DNA from: Mactra quadrangularis
Taxonomy: Eukaryota > Mollusca > Bivalvia > Venerida > Mactridae
NCBI GenBank assembly: GCA_025267735.1
Contig: CM046295.1
Coordinates: forward strand, 10,551,167-10,615,166
Length of the DNA stretch: 64,000 nt
Direction: 5' to 3'
Shown piece by piece: positions 23,331 to 34,600 of this stretch. Under the pieces are notes generated by a model. The model was not told the DNA's origin. It did not search any database and saw only the letters and a program-made list of their open reading frames with translations. Every line of letters begins with the position of its first letter. The stretch's first letter is position 1. A program made the position numbers and the translations under genes.

Positions 23331-23640
23331 GTGGGAATTTTCTCCCATGGGAGAATTCTCCCATTTCTAATTCCATTAATAAAGGTCACAACAAGGTAAA
23401 AATACAGATTTGGCATCATACTGATGTTCTTAACAAGAATGTGAAAAAAAAATATTTAAAAAGTCCAAAAATAAAAAAATCCCATATTTTAGAATGGGAG
23501 AATTCTCCCGTGGGAGAAATCCCATATTTCAGAATGGGAGAATTCTCCCGTGGGAGAAATCCCATATCGCATATGGGAGAATTCTCCCGTGGGAGAAATC
23601 CCATTTTCAAAATGGGAGAATTCTCCCGTGGGAGAAATCC
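23258..23640. repeat. Left subterminal palindrome array (CCATGGG/GAATTC)
   Basis: Palindromic words TCCCATGGGA and GGGAGAATTCTCCC recur. From about 23490 there are four ~40-bp units (GGGAGAATTCTCCCGTGGGA then GAAATCCCATATTTC). ORFs on both strands here are products of the palindromes and are not genes. Confidence 0.9.
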
Positions 23641-23980
23641 AATTTTTTCAAGTGTAGAATATTCACAATGAAAAACTATTGCAAAGATATAAGGACTGAA
23701 GTTTCAAAAGACGGCTTGTATTTTTTTTGAAAGATTTTAAAGTCTAAAATAGTAAATGCTTACAGTTGATTCTTTTTCATTTCTTAAATGAAGTTTTCAT
23801 TTAAAAAATACAATACTTATAATGATTTGTTGGTTGTAAATATATTACATAAATGTAAATTTGTTAATCGGCTTCTATGAATACATTTTGTAGATGAGCA
23901 TAATGCAGAAACTTGAATACAGACTTCCCTAGATTTTAAGTTTCATAAAAAATAAGGAGTAGATAACACTATTATTCTAT
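23641..23980. other. AT-rich spacer inside the element
   Basis: No supported feature. Confidence 0.5.
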
Positions 23981-26640
23981 CACTTATACCACTCATCAAC
24001 TTACCCACTAGCCTGACTTCAGGACTAGCATACATTGATACAGGCTTGTAAAATCTACTTGATAAATACAATTGGGCTGGCTGATAATTTTGCCTTGAAC
24101 TTCATAACAATAAAAATACACCTAGTGTTCGAAAAAAATTTAAGTTGGCAGTCATCAACTTAACCCACAAGCCTAACCCCAGGACTAGCATACATAGATA
24201 CTGGCTGGTAAAGTCTACTTGATTCATACAAAAGGGCTAGCTAATAATTTTGCCTTAAACTTTATAACATTAATAATAAACCGAGTGCTCAAGAAAATTA
24301 AGGATGGCAGTCATCAACTTAACCCTCTAGCCTGACCCCAGGACTAGCATACATAGATATAGGCTAGTGAAGTCTAGTTCATTCATACAATCAGGCTAGC
24401 TTATATTTTTTCCTATAACTTCATAACATTAATCATGGGCCAAGAGCTTGAGAAAATTGAAGATGGAAGTCACCAATTAACCTACTTGTCTAACCCCAGG
24501 ACTAGCATACATAGGTACATGCCTGTTAAATTTTCAGGATTCATTCAATCAGGCTAGCTGATAATTTTTCCTTGAACTTCATAACATTAATAATGGATGA
24601 AGTGCTCGAGAAATTTAAAGATGGCAGTCATCAACTTAACCAACTAGCCTGACCCCAGGACTAGCATACATAATGTGGATACATGCTTGTAAAATCTACT
24701 TGATAAATACAATTGGGCTAGCTGATAATTTTGCCTTGAACTTTAAAACATTAATTAAAGACCTAGTGCTTGTGAAAATTAAAAATGGCAGTCATCAACT
24801 TAACCCACTAGCCTGACCACAGGACTAGCATTCATAGATAAATTCTTGTGAAATCTACTTGATTCACACAATCGGGCTAGCTTAAAATTTTGCTTTGAAC
24901 TTCATAACATAAATAATAGATCAAGCGCTTGAGAAAATCAAAAAGGGCAGTCATCAACTTAACCCACTAGCCTGACCCCAGGACTAGCATTCATAGATAA
25001 AGGCTTGTGAAATCTACTTGATCATACAATCAAGCTAGCTAGTAATTTTGCCTTGAATTTCATAACATTAATAATTGATCGAGTGCTCGAGAAAATTTAA
25101 GATGGCAGTCATCAACTTAACCAACTAGCCTGACCCCAGGACTAGCATACATAGATACATGCTAGTAAAATCTACATGATTCATACAATCAGGCTGGCTA
25201 ATAATTTTGCCTTGACTTTCATAACATTAATAATGGACCTAGTGCCTGAAAAAAAATAAGATGGCATTCTTCAACTTAATCCACTAGCCTGACCCCAGGA
25301 CTAGCATACATAGATATAGGCTTGTGAAATCTACTTGATTCATACAATCAGGCTAGCTAATAATTTTGTCTTGAACTTAAAAACATTAAGAAATTAAAGC
25401 GCTGAAGGCACTGAATTTAAAAAAGTAAAATGAGATTTCCGGCTCCAACTATGTTTGTACACAAAGAACAGTTCAGTGATAGGTAGAAAGGCATTGCTAT
25501 GGTTCAAAACACTTCCAATTTCAAACTCGGAGAGGGCCTAAAATACGGTAGTTATATTTGTTCAGGATTGACATCCCGAACAAATAAAAACCTAGAGCTC
25601 AAAAAAATTTAAGTTGACAGCCATCAATTTTTACCCACAAGACTGACCCAAGGACTAGCATACAAAGATACATTGTTGGGAAATCTACTTGATAAGTACA
25701 ATTGGGCTTGCTGATAATTTTGCCTTGAACTTCATAACACTATTAATAGACCTAGTGTTAGAAAAAAATTAAGATGGTAGTCATCAACTTAACCCACTAG
25801 CCTGACCCCAGGACTAATATACATAGATACAGGCTTGTGGAGTCTACTTGACCATACAATCAAGCTAGCTAATATTTTACCTTGAACTTCATTACATTTA
25901 TAATATATCGAGTGCTCAAGAAAAATTCAGATGGCAGTCATCAACTTGACCCACTAGCCTGACCCAAAGACTAGCATACATAGATACAAGCTTTTGAAAT
26001 CTACATTATTCATACAATCAGGTTAGCTGATAATTTTGTCTTGAAGTTAAAAACATTAGTAAAAAACAAAGCTCTCAAAAAAATTTAAGTTGGAAGTCAT
26101 CAACTTAACCAACTAGCCTGACCCCAGGACTAGCATACATAGATACAGGCTTGTGAAATCTACTTTATTCATACAATCGGGCTAGCTAATAATTTTGCTT
26201 TGAACTTCATAACAAAATCAATGGATCTGCTTGAGAAAATTTAAGATGGCAGTCATCAACTTAACCCACTAGCCTGACCCCAGGACTAGCATACATAGAT
26301 ACAGGCTTGTGAAATCTACTTGATTCATACAATCAGGCTAGCTAATAATTTTGCCTTGAACTTGACGTAACATTATTAATGGACCTGCTCAAGAAAATTA
26401 AAGATGATAGTCATCAACTCAACCCACTAGCCTGACCCCAGGACTAGAATCATTGATACAGGCTTGTGAAATCTACTTGATTCATACGATCAAGCTAACT
26501 ACCGCTAATAATTTTGCCTTGAACTTTATAACATTATTAATGGACCTAGTGCCTGAAAAAAATTAGGATGGCAGCCATCAACTTAACCCACTAGCCTAAT
26601 CCCAGGACTAGCATACATAGATACAGGAATTATTGAAAAC
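23981..26640 (+). repeat. 159-bp satellite, about 16 copies
   Basis: Consensus landmarks are CTTAACCCACTAGCCTGACC, CCAGGACTAGCATACATAGA, CAGGCTAGCTAATAATTTTG, CCTTGAACTTCATAACATTA and AGATGGCAGTCATCAA. Consensus length counts to 159. Copies are diverged by roughly 10-15% with small indels. One unit is interrupted by about 200 bp of unrelated sequence near 25389-25587. Confidence 0.93.
25389..25587. other. Unrelated ~200-bp insert within the 159-bp satellite
   Basis: Satellite homology stops after AAAACATTAAG and resumes at about ACCTAGAGCTCAAAA. The insert is less AT-rich than the satellite (GAGATTTCCGGCTCCAACTA near 25431). I see no TIRs or target duplication. Its origin is unknown. Confidence 0.6.
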
Positions 26641-29600
26641 CTAATACATATTTTTTTTCAGATAATTTTGCATAATAACTCCCTACAAGATTGGTCTTCA
26701 CCTTAACTATAACTAGCCCACTAGTAGCATGATTATTCTGGCTAGTGCTTGAAATAACTTAAGGCAATGTTTGTAAATTTCTCCTTTAAATGTACTAGAA
26801 GCCTACTATTTACACAAGTAAGACAAACCTGATTTGGTTTGTAAAAAATAAATTCAAATCAGTAGTTCACTGTTGTGACTGTGGACCTTAATAAAACATA
26901 ATCATGATAAATTTACAAAACATATTTAACAGAATTAAAGTTGAGGTAATGAAATAGTCAAATGATTCAATTATAAAATGTAATAAAAAAGATAAAGGCT
27001 GTGGATTGTTGAGCTAGTGGCAATCTGACCCTAACCGTGATTCAAGTGTACCAATTCACGAATTGAACTACTATTCAGTTATTAATGGAGAAGCATACAG
27101 GAATTCATGTTATAAAAAAAACAAGTGAAGAATTACAGAAGCTTTTACTGTATGGAAAACCATGTACTCCAAACGTTTCAATTACTAGGTGTGTTTGGGG
27201 CATTTTCAGTGATAATATTTTAGTTTATAAGTGTATCAATCAAGTACTTCTATTGTTTCAGACAAGAAAAACTAAATTTTTTATTTAGTGTATATTTGTA
27301 GAGAGGCCAATGAAGACAATATTTACACTCTGCAGGTTACATTATCACTACAGTTTTCTGAACAAATTCAATTTTATCCATATACATATCAGTATACATT
27401 TTACTTTATTCTAGTTTCATCAGAAAAAATAATTATACATAATAGCATAATATAATATTCTGCTAAGTTTGTGAGAGCAAATTATGTTTTTCATAAACAC
27501 ATATTGGCTAACAGTCTAATCATCATAGGGTTTATCTAACAATAAGTTAAATGAATATAGTAGCTAAAATAAGACTAAACTATTGCTTTATCTTTAATTA
27601 AGATCTACTCTCTGACATTATATTACACAGTCTGTATATATATACATTGTATTTTACAATTAGCCTTAATCAGCTTATCTCATCTAAGATCTGTAGCTAT
27701 AAATAGACTGTTGATCCTGGGATATCAGCTGGTTGCCATAGTAACAATTTTGACAGCTTCTTCTTTCATTGGTTAATTGAGCAGATTTTATTATCAGTAA
27801 TCAGGGAATTAGATTCTATGTCTCTGCAGTAATTTACAATTCTGTTCAATTTGATATACAGCATTTAAGATTTACACCAAACTTATTTTGAAAAAAGCAA
27901 AAACATAATACTAGTTATTTTATTATAATGTATATATAAATGATGTATGTAGTTGTAAAAAAATCAAAAGAAAAAATGAGACAATGAAAAAAAGAAATCA
28001 TTAATTTTCTACATTTACTGAAATTATAATAATAGTCATCTATGAGCAATTACTGAATTATCAATGAAAATAAGAAAATACATTAATATATTTTAAGATT
28101 ATTTCTAATGTTTATGATCATCCAGAGATATCACGAGATACAAGTTGTCCGCTATGTAATTTGTATTAAATGCTTTAAATATATAAAGTCATTCTCTGAG
28201 TTTTTGTTCATCAAATATATGTATTGAAAATAATAACATGTAGATCTATATTATACAAATGAATATATAATTTTCCTATTAGACTGATAGGGTTTTCTTT
28301 CAGCCTCAAAATATATTATAAATACATTCTTACAAAACAATATCTCTTATCAGATCTTTGCTTTGCTAGCCATATATAGTCTGTATCTTTATACATGTAT
28401 ATAGTCTATATCAAAATTTAAATGATGCTTGCTTTCCTTTTATTTGGCACTGGTCCAAGTTATAAAAATACATACATGGAGAGAAGTGGAACCACTGGTA
28501 TAACATATTAGTTAGGTAGTTGTTAAGTTAATTACAGATTTTCTTATGCATTTGATTTGGTTGTAAGCCAGAAGCTTATTTAACAATATATACACAAACT
28601 ATTATCACTATTAGGTTCATATTGGTTTTGAATGCACTGATCATAAGTCTAGTAATACATTTTTAGTTCATAATTAGGTGCATTAGATCTACTTTTAATG
28701 CCTTTAATAGTATTATAATAATTGTAAAAATGGCATTGATTTACAAATATATAATGTATTTAAAGACTAAAACATAAATAATGTTAATAAATAATATTTA
28801 GTGCCCAATTACTCGATAATTAATAAAGATTCTCTCAGACTCAAATATATAATTTTATCTATTGGCCTTCATATTAAACTGCACTATGAAAACATGTACA
28901 AGTAATTTGTATTTTCATAGTTTTGTTTTTTAAGTAAGATATATGACCCCTCCCTTAAATATCATAGCTTAACTATAGACATCAGCCAATCGGCACCCAA
29001 TAAAATCTAACAGTGTATAAAATATCTAGCAAAACTGTTCCTTTCAATGCAGGACCCCTAGTGTGAATGTTATCTATTCTGATAAGAGGGTTATATACAT
29101 GTAACAAGGTTAAAATCAGTCATCTGGAAAATGATGGTATATAGGGTCTATGTAAATATGTCTTTACTTTTAGGATTTACATAAAAAATTCTAAACTTTA
29201 TTTCTTTATGAACTATATTTCTATTTATTATTTCTTAATAGAATTTAATTGTTTAAACATATTACCTTATCAAGTCGATATAATATATCTTATCAACATG
29301 ATTTAAGTTGAAAATACCTTCTGGCTTTGTCTATTGTTAAATAAAATATGCCATCATGACATCTGTATTTATAGATGTCACAAATTAACATTAACTACAT
29401 GATTAATTGATAACCCAAAGTATTATTCTTCAAAGTTGATTAACTTTATTGGATAATTTTTATTGAACCCCCCCCCCCAATATATTTCTTATAAAATTAA
29501 TTATACAGTACTGATTATAGAGAACATATAGATGTGATACTTTGAAAGAGAGTTTACATTAAGAAAACTATTAGAATTTTGGTGTTGTTTAAACTATTAT

Positions 29601-29928
29601 ATTATATGTTATATGTGATACTTGGAACATGTTAGAAAATATTGAAAAGAACTTTACAAAAGATAATAGTGGAAATACAAAAAAAAATCATAATGGATCA
29701 TAGGAAATAAACTAACAAAGTTTTTCAATCAATCATCAATTGTATAATTGAAACATTTACTCATCTGTTTCATTTGGGATTTCCTAAAATATATGACCAT
29801 ACATTGCAACCGTTTAAGTGATTTTGTTTCATATAATAAAATATTAAAATCATGCATAATAATTTTATAATTTTTGTTTTAGTGGCTGTTTATGTTTAAT
29901 AATAAAATCAATTTTCGGACATTTTCAG
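26641..29928. other. AT-rich non-coding DNA inside the element
   Basis: A 67-codon ORF at 27085-27288 starts with ATG but has no recognisable domain. A TATAAATAG (about 27697), an RFX-type X-box and an ATTGG box cluster at 27697-27771. Otherwise nothing is supported. A C-run lies at about 29466. Confidence 0.5.
27732..27745. promoter_or_regulatory. RFX X-box-like motif
   Basis: GTTGCCATAGTAAC is a near-consensus palindromic X-box (family knowledge). An inverse CCAAT (ATTGG) lies about 20-25 bp downstream and TATAAATAG about 30 bp upstream. No gene start is visible next to it, so function is inferred only from the motif. Confidence 0.35.
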
Positions 29929-30038
29929 TACCAAAACATGATAGAAAAGGGGCTATATATTGTCCAATACTGGCAATTTCGGACTCTGGAAGTAAATACA
30001 AATATGTGTGCGCTGTTTCTATGAGCAGACGCACGAAG
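29929..30038 (+). CDS. Weak exon candidate inside the element
   Basis: Bounded by ATTTTCAG and AAG|GTAAAT. The open frame (part of an ORF from 29892 to 30131) encodes about 37 residues including VPKHDRKGAIYCPILAISDS. It enters in phase 1 and leaves in phase 0. A GGGGGCTGCCGCCCCAGCAC palindromic block follows the donor, a type of sequence seen in repeats, so this may be repeat-derived. Family unknown. Confidence 0.25.
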
Positions 30039-30687
30039 GTAAATGCCGCTTATTTTCTGTTATTATGGGGGCTGCCGCCCCAGCACCCCACTGATAATAA
30101 AAATGGATTGCAAAAAAGCATATTAAAATAGTTGTTGAAAATAATTCATTTAAGAAATGAATAAAAAAAAATGCATTGGTAACAAAAATGGGGTCCAAAC
30201 TTTGTATACAAAGCTATGTCCTAGCATTCGCATTAGCTGGGTCCGCAAAACTTGATTCTATCCCCAAAACTTGAAAAGTATGTTTATCATGTTCATGACT
30301 GTTACCCTGTTTGCATCTATTTCTGCGTTACTATGCGCTATAATACAAATTATGATACAAAGTCTCTTACATTTCTTTTCAGCTCAAATATCCACTAATC
30401 TTTCATTTTTAGAGTAGCAAAAAGAAATTACATCAAATGTTTACATTTATCCATTTTAATGGCAATATTCAAGTCATGTGACAACCACCATTACGTAAGG
30501 GAAGTAAATCTGGATGTGCGGTATAAATAGTCTGTACCATACTGTCATAATAAATTAACTGTTCAAAATTTTTCATGAATTCAGTCAGCACACAATCATA
30601 GCAAAAGTTATTTAATAAAAAAGTTAACAATAACTGGATCGTTTACTCAAACAATTCATACAGGACTGTTATTTTTTGTTTGTATTA

Positions 30688-30887
30688 CAGTAAAACTCGG
30701 ATATAACATACTCACTGGGCCATAGAAATAAGTTATGTTATAACCGAGGTATGTTATATTCATATAGAATACTAAGTATATTATATATAAGGATGAAAAA
30801 CAGGCCAGAAAAATTGGTATGTTGTAACCGAGTGTATGTTATAACCGCGTATGTTATATCCGAGTATGTTATATCCGAGTTTTACTG
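30688..30887. mobile_element. pogo/Tigger-like MITE, 200 bp
   Basis: Perfect 23-bp terminal inverted repeats start CAGTAAAACTCGGATATAAC. Flanking TA dinucleotides lie at 30686-30687 and 30888-30889. Internally there are further TATGTTATAACCGAG repeats. CAG..CTG ends with a TA duplication fit the pogo branch of Tc1/mariner (family knowledge). No coding capacity. Confidence 0.85.
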
Positions 30888-31200
30888 TACTCTTCTTTTT
30901 CACAAAGGAGGCATCTAAAGACAGTTGCATGCCTACCTGAGTGGTTCATTCAGCAAAATCTGGCAAAATATCTTTCTGTGCGAAATTTAGGTCACTTTTA
31001 TTTACGTGGAGGTGGGGCTTCAATAGAAATTACCGTAAAGTGAAAATAATGCAGAACTGGATTTAACGCAGAAATAGATGCAATGAGTATAATGAGTTTC
31101 AATGTAATCATCCTCACTTTTAAGACAAAATAACACATTCAGAATAGAATATATTGAAATAATATGACATTAAACTATTTAACTATAATAATTAATTTAC
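30888..31200. other. AT-rich non-coding DNA inside the element
   Basis: Nothing supported. Confidence 0.5.
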
Positions 31201-31327
31201 CTTCATGGTCCGGTCAGGTTTCACTCTATCGTAGGTTAACTGTATCTTGTAACTGTAACTTGTAAGGCTTATTTCTATGTTAAACTTAGTAGATAGATTG
31301 TAGATAACATTGGCTTCACCCATAGAT
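31201..31327 (-). CDS. Candidate exon on minus strand, 127 nt
   Basis: On the minus strand an acceptor-like CTGTCCAG precedes, and a donor AAG|GTAAAT follows (31195-31200). The open frame gives about 42 residues starting SMGEANVIYNLSTKFNIEIS and ending in a Lys/Arg-rich segment. The frame extends upstream to include an ATG and a hydrophobic run, so a first exon is also possible. It enters in phase 2 and leaves in phase 0. A second minus-strand frame (50 codons) overlaps its upstream side. No family recognised. Confidence 0.28.
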
Positions 31328-31860
31328 CTGGACAGGTGCACTAGGATAACCATTACAATGCATCATGTCTGGTCTATGAATTTCACCAAGATATTTCAGA
31401 TGATTCCCAATTTCACTAGGCTTATTTGTCAAACCTCCAATCCGGCATTTGTCATTACGTTTGTTCATGTAAACAAATGTTTGTATCCATTTTTTAAATG
31501 TGACAGTTAATTCAACATAGTTTCATCGGTTTAAGTCAGTAATATGTATGTTAATTCACATTTCTGCCAAGTTTCAATAATTCATTCCAATTATTTACCG
31601 TGATATTAACGATTTTCCAGCGAGAAATGTCAGATGTTGAATAATTATATCACTTATTATACTGTTTCCGGTTCGTTGCTATTAACAACGCTTGTTCTAT
31701 TAGACGGATCAACATTTTAATCTGCGGACATTTTAGTATTTTACTTATTTCTATAGTGTATGAGGATATAAACATTAGAAATCATCCATACAATGTTATT
31801 TTAATATGTATTTATGTATATTTAAGTATATCATGTTGTTTAATGGGCCGTATTTGCCGT
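31328..31860. other. Non-coding DNA inside the element
   Basis: No supported feature. The open frame at 31310-31510 lacks an ATG start. Confidence 0.45.
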
Positions 31861-31869
31861 TATAGCCTA

Positions 31870-32050
31870 CTTAAGCGCTAAAGAGCGCAGTGTGGGACCG
31901 TTAGCGCGACGGCGTAGCAGTCTGTATTCGGCTAACGGTCCCACGACGGTTTTTGCGACGTTTGCGGTCGCACTGCTACTTAAATGTGACGCAATTGCTG
32001 CACAGGGAGCACTTTATAAGTCCAGGCCTGTGCCGCGGTTAAAAACTTCA
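31870..32050. other. GC/CpG-rich patch with interlocking inverted repeats
   Basis: Arms GTGGGACCGTTAGC (31892-31905) and 31931-31944 are exact inverses (14 bp). GTAGCAGT (31914-31921), lying in that loop, pairs with 31972-31979, giving a pseudoknot topology. GCGAC/GTCGC (31955-31959 / 31967-31971) forms a third stem. This is unusual in such AT-rich DNA. It could be a promoter island, a structured RNA or an old transposon end. The ORF starting at 31892 uses GTG and is not convincing. Confidence 0.6.
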
Positions 32051-32689
32051 ACACTTACTCCCAAAGTATGCACAAAGTTATTTTACAAGTTAGATTGAAC
32101 TTACACATTTTTGCATTTTCGTGCTTACTTTTCTAAATTATTTTTATAGTAACTTCGTATACTTCGTAAACTAGTATTGTTAGGGTATTTTCAATCCTTT
32201 CTTAACACTCTTGTATCATCGCTAGGGATGTTAGATCCATTTGATTGTAGCTCTATTAATTTGACGAAATTTGACATGAAAAAGAACATTCCAGAGTTTT
32301 TACTTCAGGAATTAAAGTTACTAAAACAATTACTAATTTGTTCCTACGATCGTTGTCGTTAAGATGCAAACATGTAAAACAAACTTTTTTACAATGTTTC
32401 AATAATAAAATAAACCCTTAAACTGATATCAATAAAAACACAAGTGAATCCAGGGGGACCGGACCCGGTGTATGCCATTTTTTCTACTAATTGTGAAATA
32501 TGATATTAAGGGAGACTCCATTAGTGGGTTGATGCACGGGACAGGTTGATACAGTCCATTAGTTCAACCTCCCTGCCCTGCCCTGCTAGATCCACCTATG
32601 AATATTTAGTTTACAGTATGATTTAGTAAACTCTGCCTTTTATTTTTGAAAATATTAGTTTTTTTTATTGAGCGTTGGGTTTTTAGGGG
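32051..32689. other. Non-coding DNA inside the element
   Basis: Nothing supported. It contains small inverted words such as CTTCGTATACTTCGTA near 32153. Confidence 0.45.
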
Positions 32690-32975
32690 GCGGGGTTGCG
32701 TGGTAGCAACACATTGTATAAGTCGCATCTTATCGGTCAGACAACTCATTACTCATCTTTCCTGGAAAGTTTGGATTTAACAGTTAACCATTTACTTAGC
32801 ACATACTCAGTAACTGAGTCAGTGACTGACAACTGTCCGACATGGTTAGGAATCAGCCTGGGATAATAGTGGTAGAAATCATTTCTTGAACAAACTCTGC
32901 AAACGTATGTATGCCCCGTTCGGGAATCAGATGGAATGTTCAAAACACTGCTGAAAAAGTTTTTAGTCACTGATT
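32690..32975 (-). mobile_element. SINE copy nested in the 10.85-kb element
   Basis: Homologous to the copies at 63.2 and 63.7 kb. Shared blocks are GTAGCAACACATTGTATA at the 3' side, CCTGGAAAG..GTTAACCA, AGTGACTGACAACTG, AGGAATCA and, at the 5' (right) side, a degenerate box-B region GCCCCGTTCGGGAATCAG. It is diverged, and the ORF at 32749-32970 is merely the SINE body read in one frame. Confidence 0.7.
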
Positions 32976-33339
32976 CAACTAACCATTTTTCCAGTCAACT
33001 ATGTAAAACGAAAACAATACATACATGATCTTACTAAAAAGTGTCAACTATAAATGAAAAAGAAAAGGTATCCATTTGTCGACTTCTAAATGTATCAAAC
33101 ACAGCTTTTGAGTAACGTACATAGAATATTTTCAACAATCTAAAACAAAGTTTTTTGCTATATTTGATTTTATAAAATCATTTTAGTTTATAAAGAAGGC
33201 TGTCGAACTGTTTTCTACTATGCAGCGTAATTTACTCATAAAATACAGTCAAATAGTAAAAAACGGCGATATCTAGTCATTAAATATTAAGAGTTTCCTT
33301 AGAAATTCTCAATAAAATATGCAAAATCTAATTATTTTA
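32976..33339. other. AT-rich spacer inside the element
   Basis: Nothing supported. Confidence 0.5.
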
Positions 33340-33725
33340 GGAATTCCCATTTTCAGAATGGGAGAATTCTCCTATGGGAGAAATCCCATATTCAGAAATG
33401 GGAGAATTCTCCCATGGGAGAAATCCCACATTCAGAAATGGGAGAATTCTCCCATGGGAGAAATCCCATATTCAGAAATGGGAGAATTCTCCCATGGGAG
33501 AATTCTCCCATTTCTAATATGGGAGAATTTTAAATGGTGTTTAAATGCTTTAAAAATGAGAAACTATTCATTTTTTCTTTGGAATAATGTTATGTACTAA
33601 TAGATCTATCCAATTCTAACTCTAAATGTTAGTTTGGATGAATTTGAAAAAATGGGAATTTTCTCCCATATTTGTATATGGGAGAAAATTCCCATTTTTC
33701 TCCCACGAAAATCCCATGGGAGAGC
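33340..33725. repeat. Right subterminal palindrome array
   Basis: Four ~40-bp units (ATGGGAGAATTCTCCCATGG then GAGAAATCCCATATTC) from 33355 to about 33520 mirror those near the left end. They are followed by a large TTTCTCCCATAT..ATATGGGAGAAA palindrome around 33645-33700. Confidence 0.9.
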
Positions 33726-33940
33726 ATTTCTCCCATGGGAATTTGCCGATTCCCATGGGAATTTTGACTTTTGACTTTAAATTAAACATATTTCTAGTAA
33801 AGATATCAGGATGAAAGTTTACTGGTGTTATGCCCATATGTAGATCTACATTTATTGAAAATTTGAAATAAATCGGATTAAAAATAAAAAAAGTAAGTTT
33901 GCAAGATTTCTGGATTCGCAAACGTATTCTGGACTGTGTT
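33695..33940 (-). repeat. Right terminal inverted repeat of 10.85-kb element
   Basis: Inverse complement of 23088-23330, with the same landmarks in reverse order and only a few substitutions. It ends GGACTGTGTT followed by the ACAT duplication. Confidence 0.88.
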
Positions 33941-34600
33941 ACATGTAGCTATAATTGTTCTGTTTTGTTCTGTTCTGTTCTGTTCTGTTCTGTTCTACTA
34001 ACAGTAGCATTAATGTATCATATTGCCCAAATATATGTTATGAAGATCTTAATATTCACTTAATATTCAAAAAAGTATATGATGCTAATATAAGAGACTT
34101 AATTATTTTCATACATGTAGCTATAATTGTTCTGTTCTGTTCTACTAACATTAGCAAGATGTATTATATTGTTGGTGTCCCAAATATATGTTATGAAGAT
34201 CTTTGTATTCAAAAAAGTATATGTTGCTGATATAAGACACTAATATACTCACATTAACATTTATGTATAGATTTTTTGGTTATGTGTTAAGGTCAATTAA
34301 GTAAAAAATAAAGTACATGTTGTTGAATATTTTTACTTATGTAGCTTTAATTGCTCTGTTATGTTCTGTTATACTAATATTAGATTTAATTGATCATTTT
34401 TTGGTCAATATTGTGTGTTATATTTTATGGTCAATTAAGTAAAAAATTACAGTACATGTTAATATGAGAAACCCAATTATTATTTATACATGAAGTCAGA
34501 AGTGTTCTGTTCTGTTCTACTAATTTTTACATTAGTGAATCATTTTGTTGGTGCCCAAAATGTATGTAATGAAAATCTGTTAGTATGAATGTGAATTTAG
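33941..34600 (+). repeat. TTCTG-bearing ~150-bp repeat, right part
   Basis: Continuation of the array at 22256-23087, same strand and phase. It begins ACATGTAGCTATAATTG, then (TTCTG)n. About four diverged units follow before it fades into the 29-bp array. Confidence 0.9.

Larger units (their letters stand above)
23088..33940. mobile_element. 10.85-kb TIR-bounded element (family unknown)
   Basis: The left end reads AACACAGTCCGGAATACGTT. The right end, inverse-complemented, reads AACACAGTCCAGAATACGTT. Complementarity continues for about 240 bp with few mismatches. It is flanked by ACAT on both sides (23084-23087 and 33941-33944). Removing the segment plus one ACAT restores the array consensus TTATACATGTAGCTATAATT exactly. 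Inside are subterminal palindrome arrays, a 159-bp satellite, a MITE, a SINE, candidate exons and a GC-rich patch. No transposase or polymerase was recognised, so it is probably non-autonomous or heavily intron-split. Four-base target duplications occur in several cut-and-paste superfamilies, so I do not assign one. Confidence 0.8.

Noticed and set aside
23107..23730. Overlapping ORFs rich in Gly, Glu, Phe, Pro on both strands
   Set aside because: Product of the palindromic GGGAGAATTCTCCC units, which translate similarly on both strands.
23981..26640. CRISPR-like direct repeats
   Set aside because: Units are full-length tandem copies with no unique spacers, in eukaryotic-type DNA.
27000..27075. 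tRNA gene suggested by GTTCAATTCG on one strand
   Set aside because: No box A at the right distance and no acceptor pairing.
32749..32970. 73-codon minus ORF as a gene
   Set aside because: It coincides with a SINE body shared with the 63-kb copies.
33319..33921. ORFs at the right end of the 10.85-kb element
   Set aside because: Same palindromic subterminal repeat and TIR as at the left end; not genes.
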